Below are positions 18,434 to 27,275 of a stretch of DNA of 64,000 bases, piece after piece. The notes under the pieces are model-generated. The model made no database searches, had not been told where the DNA came from, and saw nothing but the letters and a program-made list of their open reading frames with translations. The number at the start of each line of letters is the position of its first letter. Position 1 is the stretch's first letter. Made by a program: the position numbers and the translations under genes. Source of the stretch: CAIPAT01 sp041665605 (lineage in GTDB: Bacteria > Verrucomicrobiota > Lentisphaeria > Victivallales > Victivallaceae); assembly GCA_041665605.1 (NCBI GenBank), contig JBAYIO010000012.1, positions 1 through 64,000 of the forward strand, in the 5' to 3' direction.

Positions 18434-18643
18434 TTATGCCCAGCGAAAATGGGGTTTGATGTGACGTTTGGCGCAATCGGTCAAATATGAATTGATCAAA
18501 GTCTGATATGGTGTTCCAGTTTCTTTAGACAATATTTTGAAATACTCCACAGTTTCCGTTTCCAGCCGGATAGTAACCTGCTTTTTCAGTTTTGCCGCAT
18601 AAGGATTCTTGATTGATTCGCTGAAATCATATTCTTTTTTCAT
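18434..18643 (-). CDS. brnA: BrnA-type antitoxin (ribbon-helix-helix)
   Basis: A 69-residue antitoxin-like protein. Residues about 20-60 match the ribbon-helix-helix fold of BrnA (KKQVTIRLETETVEYFKILS followed by TGTPYQTLINSYL). BrnA binds and neutralises the BrnT ribonuclease and represses its own promoter. The reading frame is complete and its ATG overlaps the brnT stop by 4 bases (ATGA), as in other brnTA operons. Because the toxin gene in front of it carries a stop codon, the antitoxin may be maintained only as a DNA-binding regulator or relic. Confidence 0.85.
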   Translation of the reverse strand: MKKEYDFSESIKNPYAAKLKKQVTIRLETETVEYFKILSKETGTPYQTLINSYLTDCAKRHIKPHFRWA

Positions 18644-18927
18644 AGTTGAAAATTCCTGTATTGCCTGGTTTCGTTTCGGGTTGCTTTTCTTGCCGATATA
18701 ATTCTGATGGTGTTTGCGTTTTCACGGTAACAATGACATACCAGCAATAAGCGCAATGAACAATCAAGCCTCAGCAGAATAAAACGGTCTTCTTCCTCTG
18801 AATGTTCCGGATCAAAAATCACCCTGCCGTGTTCATCCGCAAATGCTGTACTGGCTTCGTGAAACGTAATGCCATGTTTACGTTTATTACTCTGGTTTTT
18901 GTTCTCGTCTCATATAAATTGTATCAA
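18640..18927 (-). pseudogene. brnT: BrnT-type ribonuclease toxin, broken by an in-frame TGA
   Basis: Read from a TTG at 18925-18927 (AGGT just upstream), the frame gives a full-length 95-residue BrnT. It has the start IQFI-stop-DENK, then RKHGITFHEASTAF, DPEHSEEEDRF, and the end NTIRIISARKATRNE. The sixth codon (18910-18912) is TGA exactly where the family has the conserved Trp of its WDxxK motif, so a single TGG-to-TGA change explains it. TGA serves as a normal stop elsewhere in the window (for example at 8970-8972). A GTG at 18822 could restart translation but would lose the N-terminal third, including the catalytic His region. Coding frame otherwise intact, so the change is recent or a sequencing error. 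Confidence 0.82.
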
Positions 18928-18957
18928 TTTTTTACCTGAAAATTGTTCTGTAATATA

Positions 18958-18985
18958 ATTATAATGTATTTACACATAATGTCAA
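18958..18985 (-). promoter_or_regulatory. Consensus promoter and candidate BrnA operator of brnTA
   Basis: Minus-strand TTGACA (18980-18985) and TATAAT (18958-18963), both perfect consensus, are 16 bases apart. The spacer and edges (18961-18980) form an imperfect palindrome, ATNATGTNT...ANACATNAT. A second perfect palindrome GCATAG-T-CTATGC lies just upstream at 19004-19016. BrnA is known to autorepress, so one or both are likely operators. Confidence 0.6.
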
Positions 18986-19067
18986 CCCTACTTACTCTAA
19001 AACGCATAGTCTATGCATAAAAATATCGTTATAATATTTTTCATCAATTCTAATCTTCACCTTATTT

Positions 19068-20210
19068 TTATAGAATCACCGGTGAACTGTAGATACGGCC
19101 TTCGGCATCATACAGGTTAAAGTAGTAAGCGGTCGCGGCATACGGGATTGAGGCAGAGATTACGGATTGCCTGGAGTCCATGGTTGCGGCGACGGTATTC
19201 CAGGTCCGGTCCTGCCACATGCCGGAGGCGCGGGTGAAGTTGAACTCAGCTTTGACTATCTGACGCGAACTTTTAAATGAAGCCGAGGCTGTATTATTTT
19301 TGGTTTGGATCTCTCCGATAAACGGCGGCAGTTCCCCGCCGGCGATCACCGATTGGGCAAAGTCGAAGATTTCAGGAGGGTTTTCGCCGAGTCCGCCGTG
19401 ACCATGCGGCATTCGGACTTGAATGGAAAGACGTTTTTCGCCTTTGGTCAGCCGGTACGATTTCTGCAGCGCTGACAGCGGAAACGCAAAATCATTAGTT
19501 CCGGTAACCCAGAGGAAGGGCATGGCGGCGGCTTTAAGGTAAATTGCCGGGTCCCACAGTTTCAGCCATTTATCAATGAGTTTTTGATCATCAGTCAGCC
19601 GGTTGTAGAGGCCGCAGCATCCGTCGTCAAGAAAACCGCAGCCGTACACCGGAACGGCGAAAGCAAAGCGGGGGTCGATTCCGGCGGCGACGCAAGTCAG
19701 AACACCGCCCCAGGAGATGCCAGTCAGTCCGATTTTGTCTGGATTGACCTCAGGCAATGAGCGCAAAAGGGAATGTCCGAGTACTACCGAGGCTGCCGCA
19801 TGATACATCCATTGTTCATGTGCGGGTTGTTCCGCCTGGGCATAGTTGCCCCATCCCGCCGGTCCGGAGTGTGCATGGCGCGGCCAGAGGTTCTGACAGT
19901 GCGAGCTTTCACTCCATGCCGGAACGCCGCCGCAGGTATCCATGGCGATCGCGGCATAGCCTCTGGAGTTCCACAGTCTGATCCAGTCGCCGAAAGCGGT
20001 TCCGCCGCCGCCGTGAACCAGTACGATGCCGGGAACCTTTTTCTTTTTTGTCGCGCTGGCCGGCATCCCGTACCAGGCGAAAATACGGGTAGGTTTGCCA
20101 TGATACGGCAGTCCGTCATAGAAGACAGGAGTCATGCCGGGATAATTGAACCCCGGCGCATCATAAGTTTCCGGCGTTTTAAAAAGTTTCTGGATATTCC
20201 ACATTTTCAT
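19068..20210 (-). CDS. Alpha/beta hydrolase, acetyl-xylan-esterase/dienelactone-hydrolase-like
   Basis: A 380-residue alpha/beta hydrolase. The oxyanion loop LVHGGGG (about 78) and the nucleophile elbow GISWGG (Ser 166) are clear; the acid is probably the Asp of TGTNDFAFP and the base a His in RMPHGHGG. It resembles the large acetyl-xylan-esterase/prolyl-oligopeptidase-type esterases of glycan degraders. The C-terminal 90 residues add a beta-sandwich domain. There is no signal peptide. The ATG at 20210 is preferred because GGAG lies 8 bases upstream; 20225 is the alternative. It is divergent from iorA across a 164-base AT-rich region. Substrate not known; deacetylation of a sugar ester is a guess. 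Confidence 0.75.
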   Translation of the reverse strand: MKMWNIQKLFKTPETYDAPGFNYPGMTPVFYDGLPYHGKPTRIFAWYGMPASATKKKKVPGIVLVHGGGGTAFGDWIRLWNSRGYAAIAMDTCGGVPAWSESSHCQNLWPRHAHSGPAGWGNYAQAEQPAHEQWMYHAAASVVLGHSLLRSLPEVNPDKIGLTGISWGGVLTCVAAGIDPRFAFAVPVYGCGFLDDGCCGLYNRLTDDQKLIDKWLKLWDPAIYLKAAAMPFLWVTGTNDFAFPLSALQKSYRLTKGEKRLSIQVRMPHGHGGLGENPPEIFDFAQSVIAGGELPPFIGEIQTKNNTASASFKSSRQIVKAEFNFTRASGMWQDRTWNTVAATMDSRQSVISASIPYAATAYYFNLYDAEGRIYSSPVIL

Positions 20211-20374
20211 ATAAAGCATCTCCATTTTTAGCGCTTCTAATTTACCCCCTGAACATCATGAATCAACAGAAGCTTTAAAACTTATGTTTCAACACTTTGA
20301 TTTCATCGAATTTGTATTAAATTGTATAGCTTGATTTATATTGATAATTAACCTCACAGGAAAATAAGGCCGTA

Positions 20375-21988
20375 ATGAGTAAAGATAAACTGTTGATGTC
20401 AGGCGACGAAGCAGTTGCCCGCGGAGCCTGGGAAGCCGGAGTAAAAGCCGGTACCGGCTATCCGGGAACTCCTTCAACCGAAATACTGGAAAGCCTCCAT
20501 AAATATGCCGGGGTGGAATGCGAATGGAGCGTGAATGAAAAAGTGGCCCTTGAAGTCGGACTTGGCGCAAGCTACGCCGGAGCCAGGGCGCTGGTCACCA
20601 TGAAACATGTCGGGGTGAATGTCGCGGCGGACCCGCTGTTCACCGCCGTCTATACCGGAGTGAACGGCGGACTGGTCATAGTCACCGCCGATGATCCGGA
20701 AATGCATTCCTCGCAAAATGAGCAGGACAACCGCAATTACGCAAGGTCGGCGAAACTGCCGATGCTGGAACCGGCTGATTCGCAGGAAGTAAAGGAATAT
20801 ACCATAAAGGCTTTTGAAATCAGCGAAGAGTTCGATACACCGGTATTTTTGCGTCTGGTAACCCGGATCGCGCATTCCATGACAGTGGTCGAACCGGGCG
20901 AACGCCATGAAAAAGCAGTTTCCGGATTCACCCGTAATCTGCGGAAATATGTAATGGTTCCGGGGTTTGCCAGGGAACGGCATAACGTGGTTGAAAAACG
21001 GCTGATTGAAATTGAGAAAAACGCCGGCAGGATTGGCATGCACCAGATCGACAATCTGCCTGAAGGTCATGCCGGGACAGGTATTGTCACCGCCGGTATC
21101 TGTTACACCTATGTAAAGGAAGTATTTCCGGAGATGCCGGTTTTCAAGCTGGGGATGGTTTATCCGCTGCCGGCAAAGGAACTGCTTGAGTTTTGTGCAA
21201 AATTCGATGAAGTGATTGTGATTGAAGAGCTTGACCCGTTTATCGAAGACTATTTGAAAGCCAGAGGAATTAAGACGCGCGGCAAAGACATATTGCCGGT
21301 TACCGGTGAATATACTCCGTCCATGCTCCGCAAGGCGTTTGGCGGAGCGAAGCAAAGCGCCGCTGCGGCATTGCCTTTCGCGCTGCCGTCCCGTCCGCCG
21401 AGCCTTTGCACCGGCTGTCCTCACCGGACCATTTATGAAATTCTCAGCAGGATTGGAGCGACTGTCTCCGGCGACATCGGCTGTTATGCGCTTGGCGCAC
21501 TGCCGCCTTTCCACGCTATGGACACTTGCGTGGACATGGGGGCAAGCATTACCGTGGCGCAGGGCATGGAAATTGCCATGGGCAGGGAGAAAACAGCAAA
21601 AACGGTGGCGGTAATCGGCGATTCCACTTTTGCCCATTCCGGCATAACCGGGCTGATAAACGCTTCGTATAACAAACGGAATACCTTGAATATCGTGCTG
21701 GACAACGGCACGACCGCGATGACCGGCATGCAGCCGAATCCGCTTACAGGCAATACCATCAGCGGATTGCCGACCTGGACGCTTGATTATCGCAAGCTGG
21801 CCGAGGCGGTCGGGCTGAAGGACGAGAACATCAAAATTGTCAACGCATATAAAAAAGCGGAAGTGGAGGAAGCGTTGAACGAGTTAATTGAACGCAACGA
21901 ACTTTCGCTGCTGGTGATTAAGGGCCCGTGCATGATTAATCAGCGTAAAAAGAAACAAGCGGCAACGGTTGACGGAGACAAAATATAA
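20375..21988 (+). CDS. iorA: Indolepyruvate ferredoxin oxidoreductase, alpha subunit
   Basis: A 537-residue thiamine-diphosphate enzyme subunit that oxidatively decarboxylates arylpyruvates (indolepyruvate, phenylpyruvate) to aryl-acetyl-CoA with ferredoxin. The N-terminal pyrimidine-binding domain (GYPGTPSTEI, about 28-37), the middle domain and the C-terminal ThDP domain (CTGCPHRTIYEIL about 347; GDIGCYALG; GDSTFAHSGITG) are all present. The usual C-terminal double [4Fe-4S] ferredoxin domain is absent: the protein stops at GPCMINQRKKKQ and about 12 further residues, without any CxxCxxC motif. The next gene overlaps by 1 base (TAATG), so the two subunits are translationally coupled. First gene of a four-gene operon. 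Confidence 0.9.
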   Translation: MSKDKLLMSGDEAVARGAWEAGVKAGTGYPGTPSTEILESLHKYAGVECEWSVNEKVALEVGLGASYAGARALVTMKHVGVNVAADPLFTAVYTGVNGGLVIVTADDPEMHSSQNEQDNRNYARSAKLPMLEPADSQEVKEYTIKAFEISEEFDTPVFLRLVTRIAHSMTVVEPGERHEKAVSGFTRNLRKYVMVPGFARERHNVVEKRLIEIEKNAGRIGMHQIDNLPEGHAGTGIVTAGICYTYVKEVFPEMPVFKLGMVYPLPAKELLEFCAKFDEVIVIEELDPFIEDYLKARGIKTRGKDILPVTGEYTPSMLRKAFGGAKQSAAAALPFALPSRPPSLCTGCPHRTIYEILSRIGATVSGDIGCYALGALPPFHAMDTCVDMGASITVAQGMEIAMGREKTAKTVAVIGDSTFAHSGITGLINASYNKRNTLNIVLDNGTTAMTGMQPNPLTGNTISGLPTWTLDYRKLAEAVGLKDENIKIVNAYKKAEVEEALNELIERNELSLLVIKGPCMINQRKKKQAATVDGDKI

Positions 21989-22563
21989 TGCAGGATAAAA
22001 TAACGAATATATTAATGATCGGCGTCGGCGGGCAGGGGACGGTACTCTCAAGCAATATTCTGTCGCTTGCGGCAATGTTTGACGGACATGATGTCAAGAA
22101 AAACGAAATTCACGGGATGAGCCAGCGCGGCGGTTCCGTATTCAGCCATATCCGCTTCGGCAAAAAAGTTTATTCCCCGGTCATTCCGGAAGGTGAAGCC
22201 GATGTGCTTTTTTCGCTCGAAGAAATCGAAACATTGCGCTGGCTGCAATTTCTGAAACCGGCAGGTTCAATTATCTGTCTTGATGAGAAAATCCTGCCGT
22301 CAAACCAGACTGCGTATCCTGAAGGCACACTGGAGTTTCTGAAGAAAAACTACAAAAACCTTTACATTATGGATCCTCAAATATTGAAAAAGGAACTTAA
22401 TAATGTCAAAGTGCTGAATGTGGCATTATTGGGCGCCCTGTCAAAAATGATTGATATCAGTGACAATTCCTGGATCAAAGCCATCCGCGAACTTGTTCCC
22501 GCAGGTACTGAAGAATTGAACATAAAAGCTTTTGAAGCAGGAAAGCAATTATTGTCATATTAA
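21988..22563 (+). CDS. iorB: Indolepyruvate ferredoxin oxidoreductase, beta subunit
   Basis: A 191-residue gamma-type domain subunit of the 2-oxoacid:ferredoxin oxidoreductase superfamily. GVGGQGTVLSSNIL (about 12-25) and HGMSQRGGSVFSHIR (about 47) are the family hallmarks and contact CoA and the partner subunit. The length is normal for IorB. It overlaps iorA by 1 base and is followed after 12 bases by paaK. The complex would be cytoplasmic and sensitive to oxygen. Confidence 0.92.
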   Translation: MQDKITNILMIGVGGQGTVLSSNILSLAAMFDGHDVKKNEIHGMSQRGGSVFSHIRFGKKVYSPVIPEGEADVLFSLEEIETLRWLQFLKPAGSIICLDEKILPSNQTAYPEGTLEFLKKNYKNLYIMDPQILKKELNNVKVLNVALLGALSKMIDISDNSWIKAIRELVPAGTEELNIKAFEAGKQLLSY

Positions 22564-22575
22564 GGAGCAGATATT

Positions 22576-23883
22576 ATGTGGAATCCGGAAAAAGAGCAGA
22601 TGCCAGTCCCGCAGCTCCGCAAAGAGCAGAGCGCAAACCTTAAAGCGTTGATCCGGCGCGTATATGACCGGGTTCCGTTTTACCGCGAGAAAATGAATCT
22701 GCATGGCATCACGCCAGACGATATTACCAGCATTGAAGATATTTCCAGACTGCCGTTTACCAGCAAGCATGAAATGCGCAACGTTTATCCGTACGGGCTG
22801 CTGGCGGTGGACCGGAAGGAAATCGTCGAAGTGCATACCTCTTCCGGCACCACCGGCAAACCGGTAGTCGACGCCTATACCCGCAACGACATTGAACTCT
22901 GGGGCGAAGTCATGGCCAGGACTTTAGGCATGGGCAATATTGACAGCTCTGATACCGTTCAGAATGCTTTCGGCTACGGCATGTTCACCGGAGGCATGGG
23001 AGTACATTACGGAGCACACCGTATCGGCGCCACAGTTCTGCCGGCATCCAGCGGCAATTCAAAAAAACAATTGCAATTGATGCAGGACTTCGGAACAACC
23101 GTTCTCACCTGCACGCCGTCATACTGTCTGTATCTGGCCGAGTTTGCCAAAGATCAAGGCATTGACATCAGCAAACTGGGTTTGAAAGCCGGTTTTTTCG
23201 GCGCTGAGCCGTGGAGCGACAAAATGCGCCGGGACATCCAGAATAAATTCGGCATAAAGGCATTTGACATTTACGGGCTGACTGAAATCATCGGTCCCGG
23301 CGTTGCCGCGGAATGCTGCGAGGCAGACGGGCTGCACTTCTTCGAGGATCATTTCTTCCCGGAGATTATTGATCCGGAAACCGGAGAGTCTTTGCCGGAT
23401 GGCGAAAAAGGCGAACTTGTTATCACTACGCTCACCAAAGAGGGCACGCCAGTCATTCGCTACCGGACGCGAGACATCACTTACCTCATGCGGGAAAAAT
23501 GCCGTTGCGGCAGAACGATGCGCCGCATACACCGGCTGTTCGGCAGGAATGATGATATGATGATCATCCGCGGGGTTAACGTTTTTCCGTCTCAAATCGA
23601 AGAACTGCTGCTTTGCATTGAAGGCATTGAGCCGCATTATCAGATCGTGGTTGACCGCAAAGGGATGCTGGATACCATGGAAGTGCACGTCGAAGTCAAT
23701 GAAACTATTTTCTCGGATGAAATCCGCAAACTGGAACATCTGGAAAAGACCATCACTTCCGAAATACGCAACACATTGGGGATTCAGGCGCTGGTGAAGC
23801 TGGTTGAGCCCAGAAGCATCGCCAGGTCGGAAGGCAAGGCCAAACGAGTTATAGACAACCGCAATCTTATCATAGAGGCTTGA
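22576..23883 (+). CDS. paaK: Phenylacetate-CoA ligase
   Basis: A 435-residue AMP-forming aryl-CoA ligase. Visible motifs are the ATP loop HTSSGTTGKP (87-96), DIYGLTEIIGPG, YRTRDIT, and the C-terminal SEGKAKRV, whose lysine serves adenylation. In aerobic degraders PaaK activates phenylacetate. In fermenters, next to iorAB, it can run in reverse, turning aryl-acetyl-CoA from IorAB into the free acid plus ATP. Its position between iorB and an ACT regulator supports that second reading. GGAG lies 8 bases before the ATG. Confidence 0.9.
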   Translation: MWNPEKEQMPVPQLRKEQSANLKALIRRVYDRVPFYREKMNLHGITPDDITSIEDISRLPFTSKHEMRNVYPYGLLAVDRKEIVEVHTSSGTTGKPVVDAYTRNDIELWGEVMARTLGMGNIDSSDTVQNAFGYGMFTGGMGVHYGAHRIGATVLPASSGNSKKQLQLMQDFGTTVLTCTPSYCLYLAEFAKDQGIDISKLGLKAGFFGAEPWSDKMRRDIQNKFGIKAFDIYGLTEIIGPGVAAECCEADGLHFFEDHFFPEIIDPETGESLPDGEKGELVITTLTKEGTPVIRYRTRDITYLMREKCRCGRTMRRIHRLFGRNDDMMIIRGVNVFPSQIEELLLCIEGIEPHYQIVVDRKGMLDTMEVHVEVNETIFSDEIRKLEHLEKTITSEIRNTLGIQALVKLVEPRSIARSEGKAKRVIDNRNLIIEA

Positions 23884-23885
23884 AA

Positions 23886-24317
23886 ATGATTATCAAACAG
23901 CTTTCAATTTTTCTCGAAAACAGAACCGGCAGAATCCGGGAAATCGCAGCACTGCTTGCCCAGTCCAATGTAAATATCCGTGCGTTGACCCTGGCCGACT
24001 CCTCAGACTTCGGCATAATGCGACTCATCGTCGATAAGCTTGATACGGCGCTGAAATGCCTGAAAGAGAATAATATTTCCACGGCATTGACCTCCGTGGT
24101 CGCCGTGGAAGTTCCGGATAAACCGGGCGGCCTCGCTGAAGTAATGAACATTATCAGCGATTCCGGCTTCGATATTGTCTACATGTATTCTCTGCCCGAG
24201 AAGAAGCATGACAACGCAATAATGATCATGCGTTTAAACAATACCGAAGAAGCCGCCGGCATCCTGAAGGAGCAGGGGCTCAGCATTCTCAAGCAGGAAC
24301 AGGTTCTCAGTTTATAG
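23886..24317 (+). CDS. Tandem ACT domain protein
   Basis: A 143-residue protein made of two ACT domains (about 3-70 and 72-140; IKQLSIFLENRTGRIREIAA and VAVEVPDKPGGLAEVMNII). ACT domains bind amino acids, so it probably senses an aromatic amino acid and modulates the enzymes of this operon. Proteins of this type regularly follow paaK/iorAB in anaerobes. The ATG at 23886 lies 2 bases after the paaK stop and 6 bases after GAGG. Its stop overlaps the oppositely oriented ATPase gene by 6 bases. Confidence 0.88.
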   Translation: MIIKQLSIFLENRTGRIREIAALLAQSNVNIRALTLADSSDFGIMRLIVDKLDTALKCLKENNISTALTSVVAVEVPDKPGGLAEVMNIISDSGFDIVYMYSLPEKKHDNAIMIMRLNNTEEAAGILKEQGLSILKQEQVLSL

Positions 24318-27275
24318 TCCGGCTGTTTCCCGTGTTGTTCCGGCTGTTTTGCGCCGCTTAAAGAAACGGAAAATTTCTCCCCCCCAGAGGACGATGGAAG
24401 TGGCAAGCGTAATCAATATCCAGTCGGAAAGCTTAAGCGGGACTGCCCGGAATACTTTGCCGCCGAATTGAACGACCAGCACCTGTCCGACAAATATTAT
24501 CGCGGCGATCAGCAGGAATGTTTTATTATTTGTCAGGCCGCTGAACGCTGAACGGGCTGAACCGAGACAGCGGACATTGAACAGGTTCCAGAATTGCATT
24601 ATCACAAAGACGCTGAAGAAGATCGACAGTTCGCGCGGACTGAGCAGGTCTTCTCCGGCGGCGGTATTATGTCTCATAACGATCAGCATGCCGATAAAGA
24701 CAGCCAGAAACGCCGCGGCTGTTTTCAGGATCAACCCGGTCATGACTGGAGTCACAATGAAGTCGCCGCTTTTTCTAGGCTGTCGTTCCATCACTTCCGG
24801 ATGCGGCGGTTCGGTGGACAGCGCCAGCGCGGCGAAAGTGTCCATAATCAGATTAACCCACAGCATCTGAATCACCGTCAGCGGCAGTTCAACCCCGATA
24901 AACGGTCCGAGCATGGCGATAACCAGCGCCGCCACATTGATGGTCAGTTGGAACAGGATGAAGCGCTGAATATTCTGGTATAGCGAACGGCCCCACATGA
25001 CAGCGTTGACAATGCTGCTGAAAGAATCATCCAGCAGAATAATCGCGCTGGCTTCCTTGGCCACGGCAGTCCCGGTTTTTCCCATGGCGATGCCGACGTC
25101 GGCATAGTTGAGGGCAGGGGCGTCATTGGTGCCGTCACCGGTAACGGCAACTATCTGGCCGGAGGCTTTCAGTGATTTAACCAGCTTCAGTTTATCCGCT
25201 GGCCGGGCACGGGCCATGATCAGGAGACGAGACGAGACGGCAATTGCCTCCTTTTCCGGCATCGCCATGAATTCCCTGCCGGTGATGATTCTGCCTTCGG
25301 CGTCCTGATCATCCCACAAGCCGATCTGCCGGCCGATCTCTTTGGCTGTTTCCGGATTATCGCCGGTGACCATTTTGACCCATATTCCGGCTTTGCGGCA
25401 GGCGATAATTGCCGGTGGTACCTCAGGACGAACAGGATCGGCGATTACGACAAACCCCATCCAGGTCATGTCAACAGCAATATTCTCAAGGTTATCGTGT
25501 TCCTTAACTGCCTCCAGGCAGGCAATACCCAGCGTCCGCATGCCTTTAGCCTGATATTCCTTTAGTCTCAACAGTAATTGTTCGCGGCCGCCGGCAGTCA
25601 AATCTTTATTGCCGTCATGCTCTTTGATTGAAGTGCAGCGCTCCAGAATGATTTCCGGCGCACCTTTGACATACAGCACGGTTTCGCCGGTTACCGCTGA
25701 AATTCCTTTGGTGCCCATGAATTTCTTTTCAGTGGAAAATGTCCACTGACAGGAAATTTTGAATCCCTCGCGGATAAGCTCATAGTCCTGCTTGCAGGCA
25801 TTCAGCCACAACAGCAGCGCGCCTTCAGTGGGATTGCCGATCGGCTCCGGTTCGCCGGGCTTGACTGAAGACAGATTGGCGGTGGAATTCGCCGCAATCG
25901 CCTCGGCAATCATTCTGCCGACTGGTTCATTCCGCGCCTCTTCCATCGTTCTGCCGTTAAGTGCTGGAAAATCAGCTTTCTGAACTCGCATCCGGTTCAT
26001 GGTCAAAGTGCCGGTCTTGTCGGTGCAGATAACCGTTGCAGCGCCGATAGTTTCGCAGGCATGCATTTTGCGGACGAGGTTGTTGGCGGCAGTCATGCGG
26101 CGCATGCTGTAGGCCAGACTGAGCGTAACACTCATTGCCAGTCCTTCCGGCACCGCGACCACAATCAGGGTTACGGCAACCATAAAGAAGCTGATGAATT
26201 TCGGCACCGCGGACGGCGACAGCCAGTTATTGATATCCGCCGGCAGTTGTCCGGTAAAAAAAAGCACCGTCAATCCGCCGGAAGTCAGCAGCAGGCTGAT
26301 TACGAGCACCGCAAGCCAGGTGTTGATGCCTTCTTTACGCAGCCATCCCGGCTGTTCAGCCCTGCCTTTCAGCAATTCAATTCCGTTATACACAACTGGC
26401 AGCCAGACCTTGATCATGGCGACAAGCATGCCTGTAAGGAGCAGGCCGGCCACAGCCCATTGCCCGGCAGTCTGGGTAATGTCCCCTTTGAAAACGCTTC
26501 TGACAATCAGAGCGGAGAATGTAATCGCCGAAACCCCGAAGCCGAGCACGCTGATGACCTTGCCGAGCTTTTCAAGCTGCCGGTTCAACGGGGTCTCATC
26601 CTTGACCTGCTCGGAAGCTGCCTGCGCGGCGCAGCCGATCTCGGTTTTAACGCCGACTGCGGTTATCCTGATATATGCATGCCCGTCCACCGCCAGAGTG
26701 CCGCGAAGAACGTTGTTTGACGGGTAAACAGACTCTTCAATTCCGGCTGATTCCGGACTGCCTGATGCAGCTTTTACTACCGGTTCGGATTCACCGGTGA
26801 GTCTGGACTGGTCGACCTGCATATTTACCGCTTCCAGTATTTCACCGTCAGCAGGAAATTCTTCTCCAAGCTCAATAAATATCACGTCATCCACCACCAG
26901 TTCTTTGCGCGGAACCGTGGAAAACTGCCGTTCGCGAATGGTCTTAATCGGAATGTCGTCGTTGACTTGATTTAAAATATCGAACTCTTTTTCAGCACGG
27001 AATTCATTCAAGAACGCCAGCAGAGTCGCCAGCAGCACGGCGGCAACAATACCGGAACCTTCAATGAATTCGCCGGTGCAGATTGCAATCAGCGCGGCAA
27101 TAATCAATATCCTGATAACAGGATCATGAAATTTAGATAGAAACTGTTTCCACCATGGTTCCCGCACCGGCGGCGGCATAATGTTCGCGCCATATTTTTT
27201 GCGGTTCTGAATTATTTCATCGGATGATAATCCGCTGAATCTTATATTTCGTACTGGATCAGCGATATCCTGCAT
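24312..27275 (-). CDS. Calcium-translocating P-type ATPase, PMCA type
   Basis: A 987-residue P2-type ATPase exporting Ca2+ from the cytoplasm. It has the actuator motif TGES (160-163), phosphorylation site DKTGT (Asp 419), KGAPE, MVTGDN and the hinge VTGDGTNDAPAL. M6 carries LWVNLIMDT, supplying the calcium ligands Asn and Asp. The M4 motif reads PEGLA where PEGLP is usual. Between M3 (about 240-258) and M4 (about 357-377) are roughly 100 residues with two further hydrophobic stretches (about 271-295 and 317-341), which typical members lack. AAAGGA lies 9 bases before the ATG. Single gene; converges with the ACT gene. Confidence 0.9.
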   Translation of the reverse strand: MQDIADPVRNIRFSGLSSDEIIQNRKKYGANIMPPPVREPWWKQFLSKFHDPVIRILIIAALIAICTGEFIEGSGIVAAVLLATLLAFLNEFRAEKEFDILNQVNDDIPIKTIRERQFSTVPRKELVVDDVIFIELGEEFPADGEILEAVNMQVDQSRLTGESEPVVKAASGSPESAGIEESVYPSNNVLRGTLAVDGHAYIRITAVGVKTEIGCAAQAASEQVKDETPLNRQLEKLGKVISVLGFGVSAITFSALIVRSVFKGDITQTAGQWAVAGLLLTGMLVAMIKVWLPVVYNGIELLKGRAEQPGWLRKEGINTWLAVLVISLLLTSGGLTVLFFTGQLPADINNWLSPSAVPKFISFFMVAVTLIVVAVPEGLAMSVTLSLAYSMRRMTAANNLVRKMHACETIGAATVICTDKTGTLTMNRMRVQKADFPALNGRTMEEARNEPVGRMIAEAIAANSTANLSSVKPGEPEPIGNPTEGALLLWLNACKQDYELIREGFKISCQWTFSTEKKFMGTKGISAVTGETVLYVKGAPEIILERCTSIKEHDGNKDLTAGGREQLLLRLKEYQAKGMRTLGIACLEAVKEHDNLENIAVDMTWMGFVVIADPVRPEVPPAIIACRKAGIWVKMVTGDNPETAKEIGRQIGLWDDQDAEGRIITGREFMAMPEKEAIAVSSRLLIMARARPADKLKLVKSLKASGQIVAVTGDGTNDAPALNYADVGIAMGKTGTAVAKEASAIILLDDSFSSIVNAVMWGRSLYQNIQRFILFQLTINVAALVIAMLGPFIGVELPLTVIQMLWVNLIMDTFAALALSTEPPHPEVMERQPRKSGDFIVTPVMTGLILKTAAAFLAVFIGMLIVMRHNTAAGEDLLSPRELSIFFSVFVIMQFWNLFNVRCLGSARSAFSGLTNNKTFLLIAAIIFVGQVLVVQFGGKVFRAVPLKLSDWILITLATSIVLWGGEIFRFFKRRKTAGTTRETAGL

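Noticed and set aside
18910..18912. TGA read as Trp (recoding)
   Set aside because: Other genes, such as the one ending at 8972, end in TGA without read-through, so TGA is a stop here.
20474..21637. Long antisense reading frame within iorA
   Set aside because: It is opposite a clear coding gene, with codon pattern of a shadow frame and no domain.
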